Assembly (NCBI GenBank): GCA_025642065.1
Contig: JAODUP010000119.1
Span: forward strand, 480,001-544,000
Length of the DNA stretch: 64,000 nt
Origin: Paralvinella palmiformis
Taxonomy: Eukaryota > Annelida > Polychaeta > Terebellida > Alvinellidae
Reading direction: 5' to 3'
In this document: piece after piece, positions 11,242 to 22,498 of the stretch
How the letters are laid out: the number at the start of each line of letters is the position of its first letter
How positions within the stretch are numbered: position 1 is the stretch's first letter
Program-made: the position numbers and the translations under genes
The notes under the pieces: model-generated
What the model saw: only the letters and a program-made list of their open reading frames with translations
What the model was told of the DNA's origin: nothing
Database searches by the model: none

Positions 11242-11426
11242 TGATGATTGATGTTTTACGGTCACTCTTGTGCACATGCTAGGCTAAATGGGCCAAGCAA
11301 CCTCCAAAGGAAATGACACAAAGTCAAAGATGAAACACCCTTCAGATATGCCCATGCGAAGATTTGAACTCAGGTGGTAGTGATCTGTGGTCCAATGCAC
11401 TACTAATTAGACCATGGAGGCGCCCC
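11242..11426 (-). mobile_element. tRNA-derived SINE, family B, full copy
   Basis: Read on the - strand it begins with a tRNA-like head (A-box-like TGGTCTAATTAG and B-box-like GAGTTCAAATC). The body contains GGAGGTTGCTTGGCCCATTTAGCC, GTGCACAAGAGTGACCGTAAAAC, and an ATC-rich tail. It is flanked by a perfect 13-bp target-site duplication, TGATAGTTTGAGA (11229-11241 and 11427-11439), which fixes both ends. Confidence 0.9.
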
Positions 11427-14405
11427 TGATAGTTTGAGAAGGATTGGATTATTGAGTTGTATTGGTTTGTCATGATATTTGCTAACCTGGGAATGGTTGA
11501 ACCTACCTGGGTTGTAAATATAATCCTACCGTACTATAATTTGCCAGCAATGAAAAGCATTAAACACCGAGGGAATGTCACATTATTGTGAAAAGTTTTC
11601 CAGGATAAATGTTAGAGAAATTAATTGTGGAAGTACATAGGTATTGCCATCATGGTTGGACTTTAACCTGGGTTAAACTGTTTTTCTCAGAATACAGTAT
11701 ATTGACTCACACATTCATACATTTTATGCACATGAACAGTAGTTTGGTATGCATTTTAAAGATGTTGTTAAGATGCTGACAATTTTGGTGCTATCCAGAC
11801 CTAGCTGCGTAACAGTCTCTTGCTATCGTGAACTTCGTGGTGGTGCTGAATTAGACTGCTGAATATCTGGACACTTTTGTTACTGTTTTGTGTAGTATAT
11901 TGTTATGTGTGTGCTCAATATAGACAATAAATGTTTAATTTGCATTTAGTTAGTTTTCTTGAATCAATTAGTGGTGCAATATGCATAAATATGCCAACCC
12001 TGATTGCCATCATTTTGTTTGACATGTGGATTAGATTTCGGTAGTGATATAGAATATATTACTCCAGTTTGGATTGCCTTACGTACTTTATGAGTGACTA
12101 TATCCTCATTATCTTAAAGAGCTGTTTCTCTACATGGTTTTTATCATATTGAATTGATTATGATTATTGAATTTTGATACAATGTTAGAAGTCTTTCCTT
12201 TTGTAATGCTACAAACAGGATATGTATCATTCCGTCCTGTTTGCTTGAGGTTATCTTTGCAAAATATTCTTTCTGCTGCTTAGGTACATCACATCAAAAG
12301 TTAGCATTTTGACTGCCATGGTATTTGAGGGTGGATAATCATACTTATCTGTCCTTTTCAGTAAGATACTTGTTTACCAAACAGAATACTGAAGCCCACA
12401 GGGGATCATATAAATGACAGTTTAAGACACACTGATAAAGCAGGCATAATTTTACTGAGTAGTTGATATGTGTTTATATAAGTGTGAGCTAGTGCAAAAT
12501 CCAAAAAAAATTGTGCCTCATTGGGCATTTATAAACAAAGTACTATACACTGTGAAAGAAAATAGACTATGAAGTCATGTTTAACGTAGCAAGTGTATTC
12601 CTTACTTTCTCTCCCTCTCTGTGTTTGTGTGGAATTGGAATTGTGCTGATTTAGCACCCTGTTTGTGTTTAGTTTTTTGGTAGTATAGATAATATTAATA
12701 ATCTTGTTCATTCAGTTACTTTGTATATCTTAATTCTCGTACAGTCAAGAAAGCTGTATTAGTTTAGATTCCATGTTAATTATTTAAATTTGATTCACAT
12801 ATTTCATAAGATGTTTTGTGATGTTGCCTTATTTCTCTGCTCTATTTATGGGGTTGTACTTTTAGTAGATTTGGCACCAGCTCTCTCTGTACGATTACTT
12901 GGTGCAGAGAAACTTCTCGAATTGAATTCAGGTCATAAAGCGAAAAATATCATATGGAGGATGTTGCTGTTGGGCCTTGTATGCTGTGATAGGAAAGTTT
13001 TGCTGGTAATATTTTATCATTATGGCTATTAGACAGGAGATGTTGTTCAGCTGGGTGTAGTCAGACTAAACAAATTAGCTAGTTTATAATTTTGGACTGG
13101 GGCCCACAGAAGATAAGAATTAGATCTGATAATGGGTTGTTATCAGTGACAGAGATATGCGCATATTGTACTGGTGTTTTCCATATGAGGCTTGTTGCCG
13201 TAGGTTTTGGCCAAAACAAAAATGCTCCTTAAATATCTTAGCGGTTGTTGTTGGTGAACATGCGCACGCGAAATATTGAATGATCCAGAGATGTCAGGCC
13301 AACACGATATCAGCTGACGACCATAAGAGTCGCCTTGTTTTCAGTTATAGGCTATTGTACCCTGCTTGAGGTCGGCCTGGTTTTGTCAATAGCCGTCTAC
13401 TGTCACTTGTTCCATCAGTCACTCTCTATCTGGCTCTTATCCAACTGATTTTCTGGACCAAGTTGATGATGTTATTCTCTCTTACCGGCAGACGCACCGC
13501 GTCAGACACACACACCATCATCACAAGATGTTTGTCGGTCGGTCCACCCCGTCACCTGGAAAAAAGCTTCTGGTGATGTTTTACTGCTAAGCCAGGTGCA
13601 CAAAAGCTGTATAAATCACTGTTACGTCAGTCATTCCGACTTTTGACTGTTGTTGTTTAAGAAATTCATCTGCTGAATGTTATTGTGCTAAATAAATTCT
13701 GTCTGCAAGGGGGGGGGGATTTTGTGTTGGGTGGTTGGGGTGCTCTTTGAGTAGATACTGGTGTTGTGCTCCATGTTGCATTTGATTTATAAAGGAGGTG
13801 GGGGGTCAGTGAGAATTGAACAGACTCAATACTTTACAGTATAGCATGCTGTCATATTTAATGGGCACATAAATATTGTTAGGATAACGACCACATATAC
13901 AAGTGGAATATTCCTTTTTATGTAAAAAAACTCCCCATATCCTTGTGTCTTGTACCAGTGTACTGCGCAGTGAAATTATTGTACTACTGCCATATGTTGG
14001 TGGGTAATGGTACAGTAATGCATCACACACTCTTTCTGTTCATTTCAGGTAAAGAGTTGATGACTACGTTATAGTCTACTGTCAGTTTCTGTTGGTTTTG
14101 AGTTGAGCTATAAACAGGCTTTAAAAAGAATGTTTACTTCTAGGTATGACTCCCGCATGAGCTAGACCAAAGTACACTGGTTGGTTAACTGATGGTGTTA
14201 TGGGTTAATATTTTGAATGATGTGGATTCTGGGGTTCTAAACAGAAGTAACCAGATAAACTATACTGACTGGTTCAGACCATGACAACACAGCTTTACTG
14301 CACTAAAAGGCCTAACACTTATAGAATTGGTTCACTTTATTCCATTGGGTTCATGGAGTCTAATAGGTGTATGTTTTAATACTGTTTGTCTGGTAAGGTT
14401 GTACT

Positions 14406-14408
<3 letters not shown>

Positions 14409-14444
<36 letters not shown>
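14409..14444. repeat. (AC)n microsatellite
   Basis: An uninterrupted AC run of about 18 units lies inside Ski intron 1. Confidence 0.95.
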
Positions 14445-14448
<4 letters not shown>

Positions 14449-15809
14449 CTCCTTCCTGTGTAGTTTGTTCTGGTTATAGCAAACTAAGCTACAACAAGAG
14501 GTGATTTTAATTTATTAAAAAAATCCTTAAATTGGTTAGGTTCATTATTTAATGTACCAGTTTAAATAAATGAGTTATTTTACATAAGACCAGCAGGTGA
14601 CCGTTAACCACATATCTCTCTCTCTCTCTCTTTGTGTGTGTGTGGAAAATTATTTAACCTATGTCACTGCCATGTATAGACTAATTAATTTTATATCCAG
14701 GACCTGTACCTGGATTCCAGGTACAGGGTTAGAGATGATGTTGTGTAGCCTGTTATGACAAATATGGTTCATCTAGAGCATTAACTAAATCAAATATATA
14801 TGTTGTTGACTTGTTAATAGCGTGTTCTTCTGTGATTTAATAGTTGTGTGTAAGATGTTCTTGTCTGGGTTTGGATTTACTATAATAACATCTGTAAGTT
14901 AACACTCTATAAAGTTTATTGGACTCAAGCAGCGACATTATGTTAGTAATACAGCTAGGAATGCCTGGTTCTGGACTAAAGTTCACTGTCATAGATCAAT
15001 ATTGTAGCAGGCAACGGTAGGACAATAGATATGGGTTGTCCATGGCTGTGTGCCTGTGCATGTATGTACAGCATAGCACACACACACACACACACACTTA
15101 TAGTTACTGAATTGTTCACACAATTCAGAGTTAAAGAGTTCCAAGGTCATATAAAAATAGCCTGGACTAAATGAGCTCGTTAACAGTTGACAAACATCAG
15201 TTGTATTTGTCTGGTCTCAGTGGATTACCTCTAATATTACATTACTCTGAAACCACTACAGAGGGCTGTAGTATCAGAAAATTTTAGTTATTATTTTAAG
15301 AACAGCAAGACACTCACAGGGTTAATGACAATAAATAGGCAGACCTATTCTAACCAGTTAAACTGGATCTAGCTAATTCAACTCTGGCCAGCACAGGACA
15401 CTGAAGTCCTGACTAGACTATTTGTCTCAAATTGTGGCGCCATGAATGGTGTAATCAACCTTTTGATAATGAAGATGAAATACACAGTAGAGTACATCAA
15501 TCTGAGTTGGCATTAAAGCTGTCTGGCTTCGGCTTTCAGGACATTCAAGGTCATTATTGATTTCTTTTCACACTATTATACTATACAGTGGCGTGTTCTT
15601 GTTGTCTGTGTAGGACTGATGACGTTTGTGGTTTGAAGCAGGTCTTGGTCTAGACTTGAACAAGTTTGTTTTTTCTTCTGTTCTCTTTCAGATATTTTAT
15701 TGTAACAAGGGGTCAGAAACAGAGCACCATAGCACACGACACTTCATTCCATCAATATTCCCTGTCCTCATTATTTTAAACATAAGATTGGTTTTTCTTC
15801 TCCGAACAG

Positions 15810-16000
15810 CATTCTCCAAAACTGGACTCCCTGGACAGCAAAAGAGCCCGATTTGAAGAAAATGGAGGCAAGGACTATGACACAAATGGCTTGTGGCCTG
15901 CTGACTATGTTAGAGGCGTGTCAGCATTCCGGCCTTGGTCCTTCACATTGGCCACACTACTCAAGGAAGGAAAACTACCGGCTGTTAGCACAAGAGAAGA
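15810..16000 (+). CDS. ski: Ski homologue, coding exon 2 (residues 326-389)
   Basis: It follows the CCGAACAG acceptor and ends at the GTAAGC donor at 16001. It is 191 nt, phase 0 in, with two bases left over. It encodes the start of the linker after the SAND-like domain. The motif SAFRPWS at residues 363-369 is the short conserved block found at the equivalent place in vertebrate Ski. The residues before it are basic and acidic (KRARFEENGGKD). The exon fits the frame of exon 1 without adjustment. Confidence 0.92.
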
Positions 16001-16371
16001 GTAAGCTTACATATATGTAACACATCATCTTTTACCATTGGACTATTTCCATAAGCTGGCCAAAAACATGTATCTTTAATAATCTGAAATGCTAAATAAT
16101 AAATAAAGCAGATGACTACAAGTTTCTACTGTTGTGAAGAAAATGTAAGCAGACTTGATGACTACCGCTGCTGCTAATTGAATTACAATTTATTTACTTA
16201 GTGGAAGAAAGATAACATGTACTGATTGACCCCCTTTGGGTAAGAATGCAGGTCACCAAGTTTGCTTTAATTTGTTGTTTGACTAGTTACCAGTAAACTT
16301 GTCAGTGAGTTTGTTCCTAGAATTTCAAGTAAATTATGGTATATTTTAATATTGCTTTCTAATTCTTACAG

Positions 16372-16461
16372 ATTAAGTCAGCTACTCCCTTCCTACCTGC
16401 AGACAGGACCTCCTGTCCTGCTTAATCCAGAAAGAGTTGTTCCATTTACTGACACGAAGAG
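16372..16461 (+). CDS. ski: Ski homologue, coding exon 3 (residues 389-419)
   Basis: A 90-nt exon between AATTCTTACAG and GTAACT. One base completes codon 389 and two bases begin codon 419. It encodes a hydrophobic/proline linker (LLPSYLQTGPPVLLNP) without a known domain. Support comes from phase continuity, clean splice sites and its position between two exons with conserved motifs. Confidence 0.88.
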
Positions 16462-16562
16462 GTAACTTTCATAACTATTCATATGACTGTCTGAGTGTGT
16501 AGATGTGTGATTACACCATCCGTTGTCCCCTAATTACTGTACATTCCATCTTCTTACTGTAG

Positions 16563-16816
16563 CTATGACAGACATTTTGCTCCAAATGTCTCATTGGCAC
16601 CACATGCTACAAAGGAAGAGATCAAGGCAGAGGCCAGTCTTGGTAGTCCTTGTCAAGTGGAGCAGAAACAGATCTCCACCATATCATCATGCACACCAGT
16701 GTCATCTTCCTCATCATTATCATCATCAAGTACTGTGTCTCCATCACCTGTAAAAGCAGAGAGGAATTGTGTTGTAAGATTAAAAGCCTCAGAGGAATTT
16801 GCTAAAAAGGAATCTG
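16563..16816 (+). CDS. ski: Ski homologue, coding exon 4 (residues 419-504)
   Basis: It lies between TTACTGTAG and GTTAGT. It opens with SYDRHFAPNVSLAP (419-432), corresponding to the conserved APNVxLAP block of Ski and SnoN. It continues with a Ser-rich tract (about 457-480) flanked by two psi-K-x-E sites, I-K-A-E (K440) and V-K-A-E (K483), which fit the SUMOylation consensus; vertebrate SnoN is known to be SUMOylated at a similar I-K-x-E site in this region. One base is left over at the donor. Confidence 0.92.
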
Positions 16817-16955
16817 GTTAGTATAGCCTGTTAGCTGTTTCCACATTTTTGTCTGTGATATCACCATTAATCATGTGAATATTACAGTCATTAGTGTCAG
16901 CCACTGTATTTTAATGTGTTAAGTGTCAGCATACAGGTTACATAGGACAACTTAC

Positions 16956-16958
<3 letters not shown>

Positions 16959-16985
<27 letters not shown>
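16959..16985. repeat. (ATT)n microsatellite at the intron 4 acceptor
   Basis: About nine TTA/ATT units end about 20 bp before the exon 5 acceptor at 17007, inside the polypyrimidine/branch region. Length variation could affect splicing of this exon. Confidence 0.9.
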
Positions 16986-16986
<1 letters not shown>

Positions 16987-17007
16987 GTTGTTCTATTATT
17001 TTAACAG

Positions 17008-17243
17008 TGGCATCGAGCCCAAGGGATGATTACTGTTTGGTTACTGATGGTGAGGTGCCATCAGATGAGGATTTGGCAGCAGACAGGAAGAGGCTCTTTA
17101 GTCTTGTACAGCAGGCACTGGACATGACAACTGATGAAGCTGAGGGTGAACGTGACCAGATTCTAAAACAAGTTGCTAACATATGTTCTCGGCAAGACAA
17201 CATCATCCATGTATTGAAACAGGACAGAAACCAGCTGATAGAG
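17008..17243 (+). CDS. ski: Ski homologue, coding exon 5 (residues 504-582)
   Basis: It lies between TTTTAACAG and GTAAGA. It encodes an acidic stretch (TDGEVPSDEDLAADRKR) followed by a helical, heptad-compatible region (RLFSLVQQAL, RDQILKQVANICSRQDNIIH), the start of the C-terminal coiled coil used for homo- and hetero-dimerisation in the Ski/Sno family. It ends in phase 0 after L-I-E. Confidence 0.92.
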
Positions 17244-17386
17244 GTAAGAAATAATCCCAGCTTTTGAATAATACCTTGGTCATTGTAATAATTTAAAAGT
17301 GATTTACACTCTGATTTTATGGGAAGAGGGTAATATTGTAATATGCTGTGATGTACTAGTGAGGGGTCTCATTTGTATGCTTACAG

Positions 17387-17611
17387 GAATTTGATAAATT
17401 GAGGAAGATGAAGCAGGAACACTTAGAGGAAGTGACCAAGATGCGTCATTTGATGAAACAGCTACAGGCTGACCTGGACACTCATGCACAACAGGTAGAC
17501 ATGGAAAAGCAGAGACTTTTGCAGGATGTGGAACAGGCTAGAACTGAGAAACAGAGGCTTGCAGAGGATGTTGAACAGACCAGAGCAGATGGGAATGCTT
17601 ACATAACAAGG
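17387..17611 (+). CDS. ski: Ski homologue, coding exon 6, coiled coil (residues 583-657)
   Basis: It is 225 nt, phase 0 at both ends, between TGCTTACAG and GTAAGT. The whole exon is a charged coiled coil rich in E, K, Q and L. It contains a 14-residue tandem duplication: EKQRLLQDVEQART is followed directly by EKQRLAEDVEQTRA. Vertebrate Ski also has tandem heptad-based repeats in this part of the protein, so the repetition is a family habit, although this pair looks recent at DNA level. Confidence 0.92.
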
Positions 17612-18004
17612 GTAAGTAGCTAGAATGGGTAGTTATGTTTTCAGTGGCTGCCCTACTCTAGAATATTATATGTATACAAATTTAATTTCATTACAGATGA
17701 TAACATCTCTTGTAACAAATCTGTGGGTGCTTGCCATCACTACTTTGTTTGTCTACTTCTTGAGCTCCCTCACTTTCACTAAATAACACAGACTAACATA
17801 AATTAACATATTAGTTTTGTCTTCATATATTCTTAATAAATGTTGCTACCTCAAACTATCTTAAACATGATGTATATTCTAGTAGCTTATTATTTAGATC
17901 AGCAAATAAGTTAGACCCGATAAAATCCATTCCTTTTCCTGCCAAGATATAATGTTAAATTGGTATAAGACAAAATATATGTAACTGAGTGTGAGATAGA
18001 TTCA

Positions 18005-18160
18005 GGTGCCTCTGTGGTCTAACTGGTAGCATATTGGATCACAGATCACTACCACCCGAGTTGAAATCTTGTGGTGGGCTTATCTGAAGGGTGTTTCATC
18101 TTTGACTTCACTTCGTTACCTTTTCATGTGCACAAAAGTGGCCGTAAAACATTAATCATC
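18005..18160 (+). mobile_element. tRNA-derived SINE, family B
   Basis: Same family as 11242-11426: head GGTGCCTCTGTGGTCTAACTGG, B-box region GAGTTGAAATC, then GAAGGGTGTTTCATCTTTGA and GTGCACAAAAGTGGCCGTAA. An 11-bp target duplication AGATAGATTCA flanks it (17994-18004 and 18161-18171). It lacks the TTGCTCGGCCCATTTAGCC block of the other copies, an internal deletion. Confidence 0.9.
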
Positions 18161-21100
18161 AGATAGATTCAAATTCTAAATCTAATTTCTGGTGCAACAG
18201 ACAGGACTGGCATGATTATGAAAAGATACCACTGATCAGCATGTTTCATTTGGAAGCAACACCACTAATTGATGATTCATTCTTTTTATTATAATGTCAT
18301 CTTTTCTTCAAAACTGTCTCGCAGAATTTTTATATCTGATCATGTGAAGTTAGTTCTATGCTGTGCCTTACTAAATGAGTGGATGCCATTGTCTGTAGTA
18401 AAGACTTAGTCCAATAAACTATTTTGACTGAGACTGTTTCTTGGTGGTGTGTCCCTGCTGATGCTGGTTATTAGGTCTAACTTGAAATAGTATTATAGTT
18501 TGCAAAATAAGTTTTATTTGGAATTCTTAAAACTGCATGCAGATACTATAATTATTAATAATGTATGAGATAGTGGCCATAAAAAATTCAAAACAAAACA
18601 AGCAAAAGGTTTGTGTCGTAGATGGTATTTAAGGAAACTAACACACAAAAATGCATTGAATAAGTCAGCAATAGGGAGTGTGTATGTCAATAATAATAGA
18701 CCTACCAGTAGTTGGCCCATACAATGACTCTCTGATGGGGTTTGCTTATCTGAGAAGTTTATATTAATGAGTGAGTGAGTTGATCTGGAAGTATTCATGT
18801 GTGGAATAAATATAGGAAAATAATAGAGAACTTCACTGAATACCCAATGATATTGTCATTGACACCTAGATCCACAAATGTGTAGGTTGCTTGGCATCAG
18901 TACTAGACAAACATAGGGCTGTCTACATCTTGTTGACACAAGTTATTTAGATAATGCCCTAATGTTTGAAGAACACTTTTGAAACTCTCTGCTATACAGA
19001 GACTCATCAAAGCATACCTGGTGTGCTTCAAGCACTTCTTATTGAGGAAGAACACCCAAGATTGTGTACTGTGTGCAATCTGCTATCTGTTGACTTGTAA
19101 CTAACTACTTGTCATAGTAAATTTACTCTGAAATCTGGTTTCGTGTGGTCCAAGACTATTTTTGCCAAGGTCAAGCCAAAGCAAGTACCCAGTGGCACAT
19201 AAACACATTTATGGCACATGAAATTTGTGTTCTTGCAAACATTTGTTTATAGTGCCTGGCCTGCTCAAGATAGCTTTAACAGTTTGCTATAATTATGTCT
19301 TTTGTAGTATAAATGTTTGCCATGTGTGCCTGCTGAGTGGTTTCTGCGGAGGTGGACACACACACACACAAACACAAGCTATGCAGGTAGAATGTACCAA
19401 ATATATATATATATTATGTGTAGTTACAAACATCTGCCTAAATAGACTTAATATATGCACCACTTTTATAAGTGATCTATATAACTAGTCTGCAGTGTTA
19501 TACTGATTGACTGTACTGGCCCAACAGGATATTGAACTTAGAATAGCAGCTACATCTGTTTTGTGTTTTTGTGGTTAGCACCGGTATTAATAATATAAAC
19601 TGTTGGCAAAACAAAATATCACCAGAACTTATCAAGTAAATTTTTCATGTTAATGGTGTGTCTGTCCATCTGTTTCCCTCTCCATTCGTGTGTGCCTATG
19701 TTTGTATGTTCTGTGACTGGATTACAAAGTCACTGTTGACTGGCTGCTGGAACAGACACAGGGAAGAGTAATATGCCCTATGTAAATAAATCTTGTACTG
19801 ATGGGAGTTCACTGCCTGCACCTTACCTGGTAGAACCAAAAACACCACAGAAAGCGGCTGTGTAATATAAGTAGGCTTGTTATGACTGGTCCTTGGAGCT
19901 GGCATGACTGTTTGGCTGGGCTTGTCTTTAGTTACTTGATACAGTCATAAAATAATACACTAGCTGACTCAGCATGTGTACCTGGACTACACTACAGGTG
20001 CACTTGATTCTCCCTGGCTTCCACATCTCTGTTAAGAACATTTCAATTTGGAAAGCAATCTGTTGACTTTGTCTAACAATATGGCGCTAATATCATGGAA
20101 AATAAACAAATGTACCTAACAAATAGCCTTTGGAAGGGAGAGAAAAAATTCCAAGTTCCAGGGGCCTTGATACTGGTGCCTAGATTGGGATGATGGGAAA
20201 ACAAAGTATACTGATTCTTGGCCTTTGCCCCTCCATCAAGTATACAGCTAGTTGATTCCCGCCCCCAAATTTATTTTAACTTTCAAGTTGAAAAATAGTT
20301 ATGTATGTTTTGGTTACATAAATTGTTAGATTATTTGAATACAATATATTTGTGTGTATTATCATAAATATTTCATAGAATATATATTTATTGCAAACCT
20401 CGCTGTGAGGACGGCCTTATCACATTGAAATTAACTCAGACTTCCTTTTTATCTGTGTGATGAAGTGCATTCTGTTGCAGTTGATCCTCAGAGACAATGG
20501 TTGTAGAAAAATAATAGATCTTGTTTCACAAACAGAACTGAAAAGAACAAGTATAATGAATGACTCAGTGATAGACAGATATTTCTTTAACAAGATTATA
20601 TTAACTGCTGACGTGACATAATACCACAGGGCTAATGCTTACAGGGAAAAATGACCTGGATTCCAGCTCAGATAATATTTGGGTTCTTCCTGGGGGGGGG
20701 GGGTTGCTCGGAATTTGTGGTTTAATTCATTCTGACTCTCAGAATGCAAGAAAACTGGAAAGTGGTTTGCCTGGCTGTTGCTGGATGATTTAACAGAAGG
20801 ATGGGGACTACTTTTGAACTACCCAGAGTTAGTAGTAGTAGTGGTAGTGGTGTTCTCATGTTATTATTATCCCAGCCATAGTTTTATATTTACTTGTTAT
20901 CCATCTGATCCAGGCCAGCTGCCTCTGTTGGTTGCAGGCGTCCCTCAGAGTTATTCCTAGAATATAAAGGTGGCTTATCTCGACTGAGGAACAAGAGTAA
21001 CTTAAAGAAGAATTCTGTGCTTTTACTTTTCTGCCATTTACAAGTAGTCAGAGCCCTTTCTAGTAAACCTTTTACAGTGAAAAGGTGTGTCACTGTGTCT

Positions 21101-22114
21101 TTACAAAATCATCTCTGAGCTAATTAGTATGCCTCGTGGGGGGATGGATAATACTGTATTACAAACTTGGTCAGTCTTAATATACTTCTGTCACAGTTTG
21201 GTTGTCTTTTTTAAAACTTTAACAAGACTATAGCCAGCAGGTGTATATTGGTAGGCTTTCTACTGTGTTAACCGTAAAAATAATATGGCAACTAATGTTT
21301 TATTGAGCAGTAGAGATTTTCAAAGCACCCGTGACTCTGAGGGTGAAACACTGTTTAAACGGTGATCTCGCTTATGTAATAATGTGTTCTCCTTTTAACA
21401 AAATACGGTTAAGATTGGGTAATATTTTAATATTGGATATTACCTCTGACGAAGTATGACGATACAGATTGGTATGTTCTTAATTTCATCTTGTACTGGA
21501 TATTTAACATTTGACTGGATAATATGGTTCAGCTACATCATCACATGGTTGACACAGCTTCACCTGTGGTCCTGTGGTGGGGTGGACGGAACAGGAAAGG
21601 GTGGTCATCTGAGGTCAGCCAGTACATTTGTGTGGGTGAATGGGAGCTGGGGCGACTGCCAGCATGGATAATGGACATTAGCCAGAACCATTTGCTGCCT
21701 CTGCCGCAGTTCATCCGGTGCTAGCTGGACACGGTTATAGCTTAACCAATCACAGATGGTGGTGCTATATCATCTGGTAAATGACTAGCTGTTGGCATTA
21801 ACTCATTGTTCCAGCTTCCCCTTGTTGGCCAATGGCTCCACAGAAGGAAAGGTGTCCAAATGGTTAATGTACTAATGAAGTGTGACGACTATCCAGTCTG
21901 TTGGGAGTAATATCCTTACACTGGGGCTTCAAGGCACAGCTGGCTTTCTACAGAGAACGTCAAGCAATCAGTTCACTTGGAAACTTGCTTCAGTGGAGAT
22001 GTATTTTAGGCGGAAGAATGAGCAAAGAATTTTGTAGTCTAGTTTGTTTTTAGAAATCAAGAGGATAAATGTTGTAGACCTGTTTATTCTCATAGTAATA
22101 TTGATCAATTGATG

Positions 22115-22162
22115 TGAGTGAGTGAGTGAGTGAGTGAGTGAGTGAGTGAGTGAGTGAGTGAG
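22115..22162. repeat. (GTGA)n tetranucleotide repeat
   Basis: About 11-12 GTGA/GAGT units lie in Ski intron 6. The reverse strand reads as Leu-Thr-His-Ser peptide repeats, an artefact. Confidence 0.95.
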
Positions 22163-22462
22163 TATGTTTATATTTAATATGGGTGTAGAGCGACTCCCTC
22201 GGAGTAACATCCCACAATCACTTGATTTGATTCACATCATGGACTAGAGGTTTCCCACACAGTTTAGTAACACACACACACACACACACACACTGAAGAA
22301 TTAATTTGTTTTGAGCTTCCTTCACATGAACTGGATATGAATCAAGTCAGTGTTGTTTTGGGGAAAATATTCACTTAGTTTAAATTTTATATCAGTAATA
22401 TTAGTGGATGTTGCCAGATTTGATATTGAGGATTAATTTTTCCAATTCCTGTCACCGGGGGC

Positions 22463-22498
<36 letters not shown>

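Larger units (their letters stand above)
5442..15809 (+). other. Ski intron 1 (10.4 kb)
   Basis: It is bounded by GTAAGT and by a pyrimidine-rich tract ending CCGAACAG. No coding exon is recognisable inside: open frames are short and without domain signals. The contents are AC, TC-TG, TA-GT and TC-TA microsatellites (about 5566, 6590, 8350, 9234, 14409), a 280-bp segment present twice (6796 and 9342), the 3' end of an L2-like LINE, and a family B SINE. A GTCTAGAC palindrome, the word bound by SMADs, lies at 15648-15655. Confidence 0.85.
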
